Assembly: GCA_036925085.1 (NCBI GenBank)
Contig: JAUPFP010000023.1
Span: 3,434,278-3,498,277 of the forward strand
Direction of reading: 5' to 3'
Length of the DNA stretch: 64,000 nucleotides
DNA from: Brachycybe producta
Taxonomy: Eukaryota > Arthropoda > Diplopoda > Playtdesmida > Andrognathidae
In this document: one piece after another, positions 22,307 to 33,508 of the stretch
How positions within the stretch are numbered: position 1 is the first letter of the stretch
Layout: the number at the start of each line of letters is the position of its first letter
Translations under genes and position numbers: made by a program
Notes under the pieces: generated by a model
The model's database searches: none
The model's input: the letters and a program-made list of their open reading frames with translations, nothing else
Told to the model about the DNA's origin: nothing

Positions 22307-23630
22307 CTTCCAAATACTAATATACAACTGCCCATAAATACAAACGTTTTATGAAAACAACAGTCAGCAGTGGCAAATTATGCTACGATAAAGATAAAGG
22401 CATAAAATAACTCAATGAAGATGAACAGACTGATGACCGATTATGAGCTGCTGTCATTCATTTAATTTCATTAAAATTATGTTAAAGTTTGAAAACTAGA
22501 TGGCGCTTTAATCTTGCATTTATTAGCGACTAATTACTTTACGAAAATCGGCGAAATCAATCAATTAGGGTCGACATTGGGGCTAAATCTCGTAAGTATC
22601 TTTACCAAGGGGGCCGCCATTGAAAAAAATTATGTACAAAATTCACTAAGATTCACAATATACCTTATGCGTGAAATGTCGTTTTACTTTGTAATTGCGT
22701 TTTACTGTACACTCAGAATAGGACTGAAATCTAAAAATCCTGTAAAATGCTGATAAAAAAAAACACCGTTCGGGATGTATAATCTATGTCGGCCCCTTTC
22801 TGGCAAATATGCTCGTATATTCTTAAAATTGATTGGCTAGTTGCATTTTTTGGCCATTGATATTTATATTTTGATGTAACGTTATTGGGTAAAACATAAA
22901 ATATTTAAATAGTAATGCCTGCTATTCAACCAATCATATACAAGACAATCTTGTGACGTAACGGGACTTTTCTTTTTTTTTTTTGTAATGGCGGCCGGCT
23001 AATACTTTGTAAACGGCTAAATGAGTATTGAATGTGAAGTTTTGATTTCTAAAGTTGGAATGTGGTTGACAGTTGTTGTTTTATCGTTAATTATGACTTG
23101 TTTTTGTTAATTAAAAGCCGTATTAAGAGTGGTAAGTGTTGAAACATGGGCAAAAATAACCTTTAATATTGAAAACATGTGCTGAACGTTTCCGTTGTTC
23201 ATTGACTTCCATTGCAGCTCAACAGATTTGATAAAAGTGCCAAAAAAAACTTACTTAAAATAGATTTTAAAGTAAAAAAAGCGACAAAATTGGCATTGAG
23301 ACATAAAAGAATATTACTGCAAATGTTTAAATCCATTCGTTTTCAAGTTTTGTTAATTTTAACTCAACAAAAAGCATACAATTCTTAAATTTTAACTTAA
23401 ATTGAGGGCTTGAATGCGGTCTCATTTGCATATTTAGGAAGCTTGAATGACATGAACCTGTTTTACTTAAAGAGGATATCCTAATTTACATGCGAAACTA
23501 CTTAAGTGAATCACATAGAGGGATTATTTATTATTGTTGGTTTTATTTTTCTGATTTTCTTCGTCTAGATCAAGCAAATTGCTAATGTCTTTAAAGAAAA
23601 AGGTAAAGAAACCAATAATTGGTGTTCAAA
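22307..23630. other. Divergent intergenic region (possible bidirectional promoter)
   Basis: It separates the small membrane protein gene (minus) from DIPK2 (plus), whose start codons face away from each other. The sequence is AT-rich, and a clear TATA or initiator could not be assigned. The 79-residue ORF at 22514-22753 has no recognisable similarity. Confidence 0.5.
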
Positions 23631-26600
23631 ATGGGACGAATCTACTTAAAGAGAGCTTCTGTTCTGCTTCTAATCGTAATTGCGGTCTACATCGCGTCTC
23701 GTAATCTCAATTTCAAGGAGAAACGAATTTCTACAAGTTGGTTCTTCGAGTATAACGCTGGTGTTTCGTCTTCTATTCGTTCTTCATCACCCCCAGACGA
23801 TTCTGTTGAAAGTACTAATAACAACGTTGCAGCTTCATATCGTCGCGATATTCCGCTCGACGACGAACCAATTCTGCGTTTAACAGAGACTGAAGCCGGT
23901 TTTACTACACAGAAAGATGGACTCGTTCCATCGGATAGTTTCTTGCAACTTTATAAATGTCCTTTATGTTTTGGCAAAGAAATGTGTCCTCAGATACGAA
24001 GTGGGACTGTTCGTTTGGATGTATCTCAGATGATCATCGCTACTGGAAAGCCAAGAAAGATCTCGTACGAAGGAATCTGGCAGAAAACGCATCAAATCGT
24101 TGCTAAATCACTGATGCCATCCGAATTCGGACTTCTAGATCAGCACATTTGTTCTAGCGTTAAAGAAAACACTGATTGCAACGTTTCGTTAGCTTCTATG
24201 AACATGATTCGACGAGGTTCGGAAACTGACGATATCATTTCCATCGAAAATATTCGAAATCTTCATAAGATAATGAAAAAGACAAAAAGCGATATACCGT
24301 TTGTATTTTTTACTTTACGTTTTGTGGCATTCTGTTTATTTATTTGGTTTGTGTGTTTTGCTGGTATTTAGAATTGGAATTTGTGCCAATGAGAAGTTAA
24401 TTGCCCAACTGAAGAAGGCTTACGATGACGATCGTGACGGTAAAACAAGTGCAGACGAACTCTTGATGCTTTACTCGTCACTTGCTTCTAATCCAGAAAT
24501 AGCAATTCTTAAGGTCATTGATTTATATTTTTATATCCCAAAACAAAATTTCTTGTTATTCTGAATTTCGGAAGAAAAAAATAAAGAGAAACTTGGAAGT
24601 GTTTTAGAAACTAGAAGGGTAGCTCGGTCATTTAAGGATATTTTCAGGTTGATATTTTTTTCTAAATAAGTTTTTTTTTTGTATCTGAGTTTGAAAATGA
24701 TCCAACTTTAAAAGCCTTGCTTCCATTTGGGTGAAAATTTGAACTTTTTTGAAAATTTCAACTGGTGAAAATATAAACAAACGTGGCCCCTCCCATTCAC
24801 TATCATAGGTGAGGCCGCGTTTGTTTTATTTTTCACCAGTTGAAACTTTCAAAAAGTTCAAATTTTCGCCCCAGTCGAAACGAGGCCTAAGCAGAGAATA
24901 TTTTTTAAATTTTTGTCGAGTAAAAGTTTATTCTGAATGATATCAATCAGGACATACTAGCACACTTTCAGTTTCTACTTAGTGTTGCGTTTAAACTTGT
25001 AAAAGGTCTTAGAGACTAGAAGAGGGTAGCTCAGTCACTTAAGGATATTTTTCAAAATAAGCTTTTTATGTCAGTTTGAAAATCACCCAATAATAAAAAA
25101 AAGTTTATTTAGAAAATTATCTACGTGAAAAGACTATTATGTGATTCTGCGACCGTTCTTGTTTTTAAACACACTTTCAATTCTTTTTTAGTGTTGCTTT
25201 TGAAAATCTTAAATCACATTAATTTTTTAAAAATAATTGAGAAAACTTGAATTAGAGTATAGATTTTCTTTTGTAGTAAACAAACTATTTTTTTTTGCTT
25301 CATATTGATAGCTTCTTACAAAATCTCTTCCGAGCCTTCCATTTCCGCAATATTATGGGGCTTGTGGTCGATTTTTCTTAATCGAAGGTGGAATAACTCC
25401 ATTAGATGACTTCCTCAGTGAACCTTTTCACGTTAGAGCGAGTCTCGGAGCTCAGCTCTTACAAATGGTCGAGGAGTTTATGGTTCGTTTTGAAAAAAAA
25501 GACGTTGCTTCTAAATAAAGTCGCTTCATGGACCTTTTTTGAAACATAACAGGCAGATGACGATAGTGAATGGTTCGTAATGTTTACGGAGTTCAGTTAT
25601 GAAAATCTCGGAGTAAACAAAGATGGAGAAGTCGTCATCATCGATGTCGAGGATATGGTTCTCGTTGACAAAACATTCTTAAGAAACGAAGGTTTTCTTT
25701 ACATAAAAAAGGGGGGATAACAAGATTCTCAAATAGTTTCGTTTTGTTTTGTTCATTGCAGAAGACTCTTTGGAGAGTTTGCAGAGGAATCGTTCTCATG
25801 AGCCGTGCAACAAACAGTGCCTTCAACTATTTACGCAACAAGTGATGCATTCTTCGGATTCTTTCAAGAGTTGTGCTTCCGTCCAACGATACGGACATCT
25901 AATGTATGCCGCAGTTTGTCAGAGGATATTATCTCATCTGGATGATCATAGAGTGGAGAACTTTTTTAACGAAGATTCCGAACATAAATCTGTTCGAAAA
26001 TCACCATATCAAGGTTAGTTTTTGACCATTTTTTTGTTTTGTTTACTAATGTTTACTTTTCAAAAGTGGAGAAAATATCTAGCCAATTCAGAGGATTGAT
26101 ACTAGATGGCGTTGAAATCAGTTCTTGTTTCTTGAATTACACTGAACAGAACTTTTGTTTGGTCCTTTTTCACCAAACAAATTTTACTTAAGGATTGAGC
26201 TACCCTTCTAGTTTCTAAAACACTTTGCACCAATTACGCTTTAAAACCACCTTTAATAAAAAAAATACGAATTATTTACTTATTTCTATTTCTTTTTTTT
26301 CTTCTATTTATTTATTTTCTAGTTTCTAAGACATTTTCAATTTTTTTCTTAAAGATCTTCTAAAATGCAAAATAACACGGAATTCTATTCCATTATTTAC
26401 TTGAATCGCAGGTCTTCTTCATCATCCGCCAAGTAAAGATAAAGTTTCTATAGAAGATTTGCTTCAAGAGTGTGTTCTAGAGACGGCAGCCGGAGGTCGA
26501 GTACAAGCAGCCGAAGAACTCAGAGATTATCTTGCCGAATTCTTTCAGGACGACGACGACAACGGCGAGGAGGAGAACGAGGACGACGAAAACGAAGCGA

Positions 26601-26638
26601 ACGAATACGATATCAACGATAACAGTCAGAAACAGTGA
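23631..26638 (+). CDS. DIPK2: Divergent protein kinase domain 2-like protein (DIPK2A/B family)
   Basis: Exons: 23631-24298, 24372-24513, 25313-25482, 25553-25691, 25762-26013, 26412-26638, about 532 residues. It starts at ATG 23631 (caaaATGGG), giving a signal-anchor of about residues 9-24 (SVLLLIVIAVYIASR). Family landmarks are CPLCFGKEMC, LLDQHIC, PQYYGACGR, DVEDMVLVDK (kinase-like metal-binding region), YAAVCQRIL, GLLHHPP and RVQAAEELRDYL. Family members enter the secretory pathway and resemble kinases without all catalytic residues; human DIPK2A is secreted or Golgi-resident and about 430 residues. The extra length here is an N-terminal Ser-rich stretch and an acidic tail. The exon 2 to exon 3 join is one base out of frame (see findings). 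The other joins are clean. Confidence 0.85.
24575..24990. mobile_element. Foldback element FB-1 split by a family-B MITE
   Basis: The left half (agtgttttagaaactagaag onward, to about 24713) and the right half (from about 24888, with aaaagtttattctgaatgat) are separated by the MITE at 24714-24887. It lies in DIPK2 intron 2. The arrangement shows the MITE arrived after this FB-1 copy. Confidence 0.7.
24714..24887. mobile_element. Inverted-repeat MITE (family B), compact copy
   Basis: The left arm gccttgcttccatttgggtg then a tttgaaaatttcaactggtg block is mirrored on the right by caccagttgaaactttcaaa and ccagtcgaaacgaggc. The centre pairs aaacaaacgtggcc with ggccgcgtttgttt. This shorter form, compared with 2819-3037, shows which bases are core. 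Confidence 0.8.
25000..25215. mobile_element. Foldback element FB-1 copy in DIPK2 intron
   Basis: It has gtcttagagactagaagagg and ttcaaaataagctttttatg on the left and an inverted gaccgttcttgtttttaaac end on the right, directly beside the preceding FB-1 copy. Confidence 0.6.
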
Positions 26639-27020
26639 CCATAAGGAATCAAACAAGATTTTTAAAGACGAGGCAGCTAACATTTTAATTAAGTATAATG
26701 AGGTTTGTTGATATATGCATTTATGCTTTTTTTTTAATTTCGAAAGTCATTTTGGTATTTTTAGCCTTTCTAGTATTTTACAATTTTTTTTTAAAAAAAA
26801 TTATCTGTAGTTTTGCGTGCATTGCGAAAAATTTTTTAATTTCAATCGTGTTTGTATATTATTGTTCGGAATCTCTTTTGTAGATGAACAAACGTATGAC
26901 TTCTAATTTAATATTTATGCTGTGATTAACTAAATTTGAACAATAGGTTATGAAAACGAACCGGTGGATGAATGAATTTATGTTTTTGGCTGCGAATCTA
27001 CTCTAGATTTTCAATATTCT

Positions 27021-27026
27021 AATAAA
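27021..27026 (+). promoter_or_regulatory. Candidate polyadenylation signal for DIPK2
   Basis: A canonical aataaa lies 383 bases after the DIPK2 stop. Other AT-rich variants occur nearby, so the real site is uncertain. Confidence 0.35.
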
Positions 27027-27059
27027 GAGTAGATAGGAGTAGTTAAATTCAGGTCATTA

Positions 27060-27660
27060 TGGGCGGCAACTGTTGAGCGTTTTTAGTGGTCGAGATCTGA
27101 TTGCAAAAAGTGGCTTGTGTGTGGCCGAAACTGACTACTCGTTACGTCGACTACCTGTGGTTGGGAATATAGTGTAGTTGATTAAACTGTGTAAAGTGGT
27201 CTTGCGGACCACAGGAACGACGGTATTAGCTATTTAATTCTTGTGTAGTTGAATGTACTGCAAGCAGTTGTCTTAGAGTCGACTCGAGTGGCCAGTTTTG
27301 GCCACACGCTGACCACTTTTTGCGTGCAGCCCAAAACCGACTACTCGAGCTGTAGTTATGTTGACAGCCAGTAGTTGGGAAGTGGTTTTGTATACTTTAT
27401 TAAACTGAAAAAAGTGGTCGTATAGACCACATGAACGACATCAGTAGCCATTAAGTTGCAAAATGGATTCTGAAGTGTGGTTGGCAAGTTCTCCGTATGA
27501 AAACAAGAAACGCTGTAGTCTGTAGCTTTTATTGACCACCATATGGCGATTTCAGTCCATCTATTTGCCAAGCACCTGTTAGTGTATATTAAATTGTGAT
27601 AGCAATACAGTGCCAACCATAGAATAACCACCAGTCGTTGGTTTCGACCACTTTTTGCAG
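27060..27660. repeat. Duplicated block with gcaaaaagtgg / ccactttttgc motifs
   Basis: Two roughly 200-bp stretches share attaaactg...aaagtggtc...gaccaca(g/t)gaacgac...tta. Copies of accactttttgc and its complement occur at about 27103, 27315 and 27648. Together with repeated gtcgact/ctcgag words these suggest two nested or tandem inverted-repeat elements. Confidence 0.5.
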
Positions 27661-28466
27661 TGCATAGACAATGCTGGTATGAAAATGAGAATGTGACCTT
27701 AAAATTAAACTCATTACACTGCCATTTTGTGACAGAAAGGACCGGTCCAAGTTCCTTGATACTATGCTGTAAATACCGAGACACGAGCTTTTGTTTTGCA
27801 ACACATTTACATCTTAAAAACCTGAAGTTACTGTATCTATAGTCCAACCTTCGTACTTTCAGTCATTTTTGTGCAGCGTAAATAACACCGAAAATACACT
27901 CAATATCAAACTCTTAACTCGGATGTTTCTAAATGTGTGCCGTTATTGCCAAACGGTTCAAGAGGCTCGAGTACTGTTCCTTAAATAGTATCTATATGCC
28001 ATATCATTTTAACTTATTAAGTGCTTAATTTGATTATGGAATGTATTTAATTTGTATCTAATCGAATCGTGACAAAAATTGGTTCCGATAACCTTCGATT
28101 TTTGCAACAGCACATTTCAAATCATGGCTTTACAGTGCAAGTAATTATCAAGATTAAGTGTTGCTTAACTTTTACAGGAGCACACTACAGATGAAAATAT
28201 TTTCCTGATCGAAAAATGACAAACGTTGTTAGGTCTTAGTATTTTTTCTTTCCTTTTTTTATCAATCGAGATTACGAAATGCACCCATCTTAGTCCAAAA
28301 TAATGTTGGCCACTTTTTTCATTTTTTTTTCTGCTTAAAATTTCTTTTTCTAGAGAGAAAGAGATGTGTAAATATTAGATTGAAAAAAGTGGCCAGAGTG
28401 TGAGCGAACAACAAATAAGAAATAAACACTGTTTATTTATTGCGTTTTTGGTAATGGCAAAATATA

Positions 28467-29050
28467 CAGTGGAAACCGTTTAACACGAAATCAAAGGGAT
28501 CAGAATATGTTTTGTGTGTTAACCGAATTTTGTATTAAAAGAACACGTTTTAAAACGTATTTTAGAATATTAGTATTGTAAGGGTAAAACAGGATTAAAA
28601 CAGCAAGAAAGCCACATTTTATTATTATTTAAAGCTTAAATTTTTACATTGCCTCTTTTTGATTGCACAATATTCGATATTATGTTTAATTATCCGCAAA
28701 ATATTTGAATTCGAGAAACCCAGTCACTGATTTTTTTTTTCCGTGTCTGAAAAGGGTAATACAAAATATGCCACCTCAAAACGAGTTTGACGTCTACAGC
28801 CAATGTTGTGTATCTCAATGCACATGACGTCATTATTCGTCACCTAGGCTTTTAATTTTTTTTTGGTGTTAAAAAAGGATTTTAAGTAGATTTTTATTAA
28901 TTTTAACTGAAAAGATTTTTCGTGTTAACCAATATTTTCGAGTTATCCGTTTCGTCTTAATTTGGGGAAAAAAAAACCTATCCTGACTAACTTGGCAAAA
29001 CATATTTCGTGTTATCCGATTTTTTTCGTGTTCATAAACAGTTTTCACTG
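28467..29050. mobile_element. pogo/Tigger-like non-autonomous element
   Basis: It starts after TA with cagtggaaaccgtttaacac and ends with the inverted gttcataaacagttttcact g. The words gtgttaacc and gttatccg recur towards the right end. The termini match 15892-16293. No transposase ORF. Confidence 0.6.
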
Positions 29051-29140
29051 TTAGTTTAATCAGTTATTTTGTAAAACGTGGCCAATCTCAAGTTGAATCT
29101 CAAATGAAATGAAACGAAGTGCCTTTTTTTTAACACGCAT

Positions 29141-29146
29141 TTTATT
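29141..29146 (-). promoter_or_regulatory. Candidate polyadenylation signal for NTAQ1
   Basis: tttatt on the plus strand reads aataaa on the gene strand, 111 bases after the NTAQ1 stop. Confidence 0.45.
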
Positions 29147-29256
29147 GTTAGAAAATCTGAACATAATTACATAGTTTTGTTCTTTTGTAAATAAAAACAT
29201 AAATTATCTTTACATTTTTTCATGTTTCATCATAAAAAAACACTGTATTGTAATCG

Positions 29257-30919
29257 TCATCTTGTATCGAGATGATCGTTGATATTAAATAAGTTTTTAA
29301 ACTGTTCCAAATTGAAGATTTCACCGACTCCGATGTCAGGATCCATGTTTGTAAAACTTGCCAAATTATTTGAAGTTTCTACACAGAAAAAACAAAAAAG
29401 TGAAGTACAAATAAATTTTTTTTGAATTTGTCGTATAAAAACTATTTTAATTTTCGTCTCGAACCAGATGTTCTTATGCATTGATAATTTGGTGGTGGTT
29501 TTGAATATTGTCCATCGTCAGTAGTCATGTGGGATCGATCGGAAGCGAAAGTATCGAGATAAATGGAACCGGGAACGACTCGAAACATCCTTTTAGATAA
29601 GATACGACAAAGTTCTACGATATACACACAACAACTAACGTTATTTTAAACCTATAGAATTGTGGTAACAAGATTTCGTCTTGTTTGAACGTTTCCAAAG
29701 CGTAAAATTGGAATTCACAAGGAAACGGAAGAACGGAATCCAAATCGTAGACGCAAGCGGAATTCTTCGATCGTCGCAACACGAAGATTACATGATAGTC
29801 CCATACGACTGGTCCCTCGTTATCCTTTGATGCTTTCTGCTTCCATAACGGAATCTTGTTTGATGATAAAAAAAATTCTGGCTTAAAAACTCTAAAAAAA
29901 AAAAATTACTGTACGAGAAATTACTAGCAAAATTAACAAACTGTTTGATCTTCGTTAGAAATGAACACGACGAAGCAATCGGAAAGAAAATGTGGTGAGT
30001 TGTTTCTGATATGATCACAGATTTTCCAAACGTTCTCCTCGCTGAAATATAAAATAGTGAAATATTCTTAGGCATTCAAAGATACTCAAAGAAGTTTTGC
30101 CTATATTTAAGGCAGATGCATATTGGTTAGTCTTTTGTTGGTGTATTAAGTTGAATTGAATTCAGCTGCAAAACATCATTCGAAATCCAGTTTTTTTGTC
30201 TTTTAGAAGCAAAATCAAGAGAAACTTGAATGTGTTTTAGAAACTATACGAGGGTAGGTCAATCATTTCGAGTATTTTGAAGTTTGATATCTTTCCAAAT
30301 AAACATTTTATAGATATTTTTTTTTAAAAAAATATCGTCTGCTTAAAGTTGGGTCATTTTCAACCAGAAATAAAAAACTGATATAGCAGCCAAATAGGCC
30401 TATGGCAGAGGGACATAAAAGTCAATATGAAATTATACTCTTTAAATGAATTATACTCTTGTAACTTCTAAAACCCTTTCAAATTTCTCTTCTTTTGAAA
30501 GGTGTATGACTGAAAATATATGTATAAAAAACGTTTACAAAGATATCTTTGAAAATAATTTTTTTTTTTGGTAGTTTCAAGCTGTTTTTACACCTTTTTC
30601 ACTGTTTTTTTTTGGGGGGGGGGGGGGGGGTGAGGAGGAAGTATGTAAAATTTCGACTTATTGCCATAAAAAGTTTATTTTGAAATATATCATGATATGA
30701 AATAACTCAATTGTTCCCAGTAAACATTGGTTTAAAAAAGCGTTTTCATCTTTTTCCTGCACTAAAAACCTATAAATGATTTTCTCATTAACTTTGTAAA
30801 ATACATTTAATAATTAATAGAATCCTAATTTACCAATAACAATTAGTATAAATACAGTCATCAGCTGATGGCACAATGTCAGTTATATCATTATTCCTAT
30901 CGTCAATTTTTCTATTCAT
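29257..30919 (-). CDS. NTAQ1: Protein N-terminal glutamine amidohydrolase (complete, 5 exons, 211 aa)
   Basis: Converts N-terminal Gln to Glu in the eukaryotic N-end rule (N-degron) pathway, after which arginylation marks the protein for degradation. Exons on the minus strand: 30834-30919, 29942-30041, 29652-29854, 29465-29589, 29257-29378, and all phases join. The catalytic triad of the family (Cys, His, Asp) is present: C29 in NCYCEENVW, H83 in VVWDYHV and D99 in [11 protein letters not shown]. Further hallmarks are FASDRSHM and PPPNYQCI, then [14 protein letters not shown] near the C terminus. The length matches the human protein (205). The short first exon was found by requiring ...TG|GT to join C|GAGGAGAAC. 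Intron 1 carries an FB-1 copy. Confidence 0.95.
30205..30500. mobile_element. Foldback element FB-1 in NTAQ1 intron 1, with a 38-bp insert
   Basis: The arms are gcaaaatcaagagaaacttg with tgttttagaaactatacgag on the left, and an inverted ttgtaacttctaaaaccctttc end on the right. Bases 30385-30422 are identical to 12988-13025 and interrupt the FB-1 arm. Confidence 0.65.
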
Positions 30920-31610
30920 CATAAAAATGTTTATAATTGTGAAAAATTTAAAAGAATTTTGCTGAAAACAAAAATCAGCTGTCACAAAAAATTAATGGAA
31001 AAAAAAATGAAACATCTATCGAATTCACTCGATAGATGGCAGCACAATGCCTATAGGCAAAGTCAAAACGACTATACAGAGGTCCTATCGACTCCTATAG
31101 AACATTTTGTACCAAAACTGTGTGTGGCCAATAGATGACGCAAACTGTACTTAGAAGTTAGAGCTTCAGTTACGAGATTTACCCTCAATGTCATCGCCTT
31201 TGAAAATACCTTGCTATACCGTATGAGATTCTCTTCTATGTCGTCCTCCTTGGCAAGATGGCTTCTTTTTAGCTTCAAAAAGCAGACGATTTTTCACTCA
31301 CTTTTGTCGTTTTTTTCCTAAACAATCAGTGCATTTTCTTGTGAAAGAAATTTCTGAAGACATTATAAAATAAGAAGTGGGGTTAGGTTTATAAAAAAAA
31401 AAAACTTGAAGAGAGGCAGAGGCCGTAGAATATTGTAATGCTCACTCAACCAAGTTTGTTTCTCTAACATGTAGTTGAGCTACCTCTATATGTTTGTCTT
31501 GTGGTAAGATTTTTTGTAAAACTAAACGTAATTGTCAGTAATTTTAAAGAAAAAACGGTTTCGTATTGTAATAATTATGTACTAATGTTGTTATTTAATT
31601 GATCTAGATC
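30920..31610. other. Head-to-head promoter region NTAQ1/ISOC1
   Basis: About 690 bp lies between the two start codons. Much of it (about 31120-31510) is a dispersed repeat, so a shared promoter would lie beside or inside it. gatctag immediately before the ISOC1 ATG could be a splice acceptor for an untranslated first exon. Confidence 0.5.
31120..31510. repeat. Dispersed repeat family D, copy in the ISOC1 upstream region
   Basis: Shares ccaatagatgacgcaaactg, tgtacttag, tggcttctttttagcttcaa and gttgagctacctctatatg with 43425-43680. The last block also occurs at about 35108-35140. Orientation is the same in each case. No ORF of note. Confidence 0.6.
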
Positions 31611-33245
31611 ATGGAAAATGCAAGTTTTACAAGTTTGGGAGGTTTAAACGTGGATAGGACTGTTTTTTTCTTGTGCGACGCTCAGGAAAAGTTTCGACCT
31701 GCCATTCGACACTTCGATGAAATCATAATTGAAGCAAAAAAACTAGTAAAGCACTTTGAAACAGTTCATGTTTTGAGCGTTAATTTTGAAAGTTTTTATA
31801 CGTTTTTTTTACAGGTGGAAACATCAAAAATACTGAACATACCACTAGTAGTTACAGAACAAGTATAATATTTTATTAGATGCAAATTGGTGTTTTTTTT
31901 GGGGGGGGGGGGAGGGGTGGACATTTACATAAAACAATTTTTTTTAAAAAAACTACTACAGTAGTGAACTAATTAATAAATTTATTATAAACAAGAATAG
32001 TCAATGAAAGAGTAAAGATAATTTTCATGATGATAACTTTGAAAATAAAGTTTTTATGGCAATTTGAAAAAAAGGTTTTTCACTTAAAATTTGTAAATTT
32101 TAATTTTTTTCTCAGATTGCGATAAGATTTTTCAATTCTTTAAATCAGGCATGTGCAGCTTCATTAAGAGCGTGGGTCGGATAGCGAATTTTAAATATAT
32201 CTGCTGGCCATACCTTATGATGTTTATTTTAATGAATATAAATTTTTTGAAGTTCACTTTACGAACAAAATTAAGTTAAGCTTCACGATAGATCAGATGC
32301 ATTTAATGGGTCGTTTGAGACTTCAAGTCTCGCACAATACGGTTAATGTTCTTGTGTTCGAAAATCACAGAACCTGGCGTTGGAATTCTTCATTCAATAT
32401 GCTGGCGGGCCAGATTCAGTGAAATTTGGAAAAGTCCTCACGGGGGCGGATAAAATCAGGACGGTTACAGATGTGGGCCGTACGTTGCACATGTTTGCTT
32501 TAAATCATTAAAATAATTTATACATCTTTGATTACTTTTCCAGTTTCAAATAAATCTCAAAATTCTTTCTTGATTCACTTTAAGAAGTGTTTTTTTTTTA
32601 CATTATGTTGACAAATGAAGAAAAATATTTGTTTATTAATTATTTTTGAACTTTTTGATGCTTTTTTTCTAGTATCCGAAAGGATTGGGAACAACCGTGA
32701 CCGAGTTAGAAGCCGATAATGCTATTTGTGTTGTAGCCAAGACAAAGTTCAGTATGATTGTGCCGGAAATAGAAGAGAAGTTAAAGACGTTATGCGACGG
32801 ACGTGTTGAAAGTGTCATTCTCTTTGGAATGGAGGTTGATAATTGTAGATAAACGAACTTTATAAATGTTCTAATCTTTAAGTGTTGGTTTCATTTTTAC
32901 AGGCACATGTATGTGTTGAACAGACAGCGATCGATTTGCTTCAACGTGGAATTCGAGTTCACGTCGTTGCCAACGCGACGTCGTCACGTTCGCAGGAAGA
33001 TAGACTTCTCGCATTTCAGGTTTTTTCCCCTTCGAATCATCACCTTTTTTAAAAGAAACTTATAACGTTTCGGAGTTTTTTTTTTGTTTCAGAGGTTACG
33101 ACAGATCGGTTGTTTCGTTACGACTTCCGAAACCGTCATCTTTAAACTTGTCAAAGACAAGGAACATCCGAAGTTTAACGAAATAAGGAAATTGATCACT
33201 AGTGTCTCGTCTAATACTGGATTGGCAGCAAATTCCGTACAATGA
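31611..33245 (+). CDS. ISOC1: Isochorismatase domain-containing protein (complete, 5 exons, 204 aa)
   Basis: A cysteine-hydrolase-fold protein of the isochorismatase superfamily; the animal substrate is not established. Exons: 31611-31745, 31815-31862, 32673-32834, 32903-33019, 33093-33245, all phase 0. The family triad is D23 (FFLCDAQEKFRP), K84 (VVAKTKFSM) and C119 (EAHVCVEQT). Other landmarks are TEQYPKGLGTT, NATSSRSQEDR, VTTSET and KDKEHPKFNEI. The sequence is closer to ISOC1 than ISOC2, although the overall length is ISOC2-like because the long vertebrate ISOC1 N terminus is absent. The stop lies 263 bases from that of DUT on the other strand. Intron 2 (31863-32672) contains a hAT-type insertion. 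Confidence 0.92.
32146..32497. mobile_element. hAT-type non-autonomous element, 352 bp, in ISOC1 intron 2
   Basis: Flanked by a perfect 8-bp duplication ctttaaat (32138-32145 and 32498-32505). The termini are caggcatgtgca and, inverted, caaacatgtgca. The sub-terminal ggcgggccagattcag resembles many animal hAT elements. An 8-bp duplication with CA-start ends is the established hAT signature. No transposase is encoded. Confidence 0.85.
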
Positions 33246-33508
33246 GGTATTTTTAGTTTGTCTTTTTTTTTAACGTCTCGCATGTATGATAGTTCTTCGA
33301 ATTAAAAACGCAAAAAAAAAAAGACAAACAAAATTGCTGTTTTAAAAGTTTTAATGTCACAACTAAAAGACAAATTCATTTTTGTAATGGTAACATAAAA
33401 GAATATTTTTAAAGCTTAACTATAGAATATTACAAAAAAAAAAAAAATCACAGAAAATATACAAATAAAAAATTTAAAAGATTTTGGTTCGAAAAAAAAA
33501 ATAAAAGG

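Larger units (their letters stand above)
26639..29256. other. Intergenic gap between DIPK2 and NTAQ1 (convergent)
   Basis: It holds the DIPK2 3' UTR, a duplicated block (27060-27660) and a pogo-like element (28467-29050). A minus-strand 163-residue ORF at 27356-27847 has no recognisable domain and spans the duplicated block, so it was not called. Confidence 0.6.

Noticed and set aside
27356-27847. 163-residue minus-strand ORF
   Set aside because: No domain recognised, spans a duplicated repeat, and shows no supporting splice structure; length is possible by chance.
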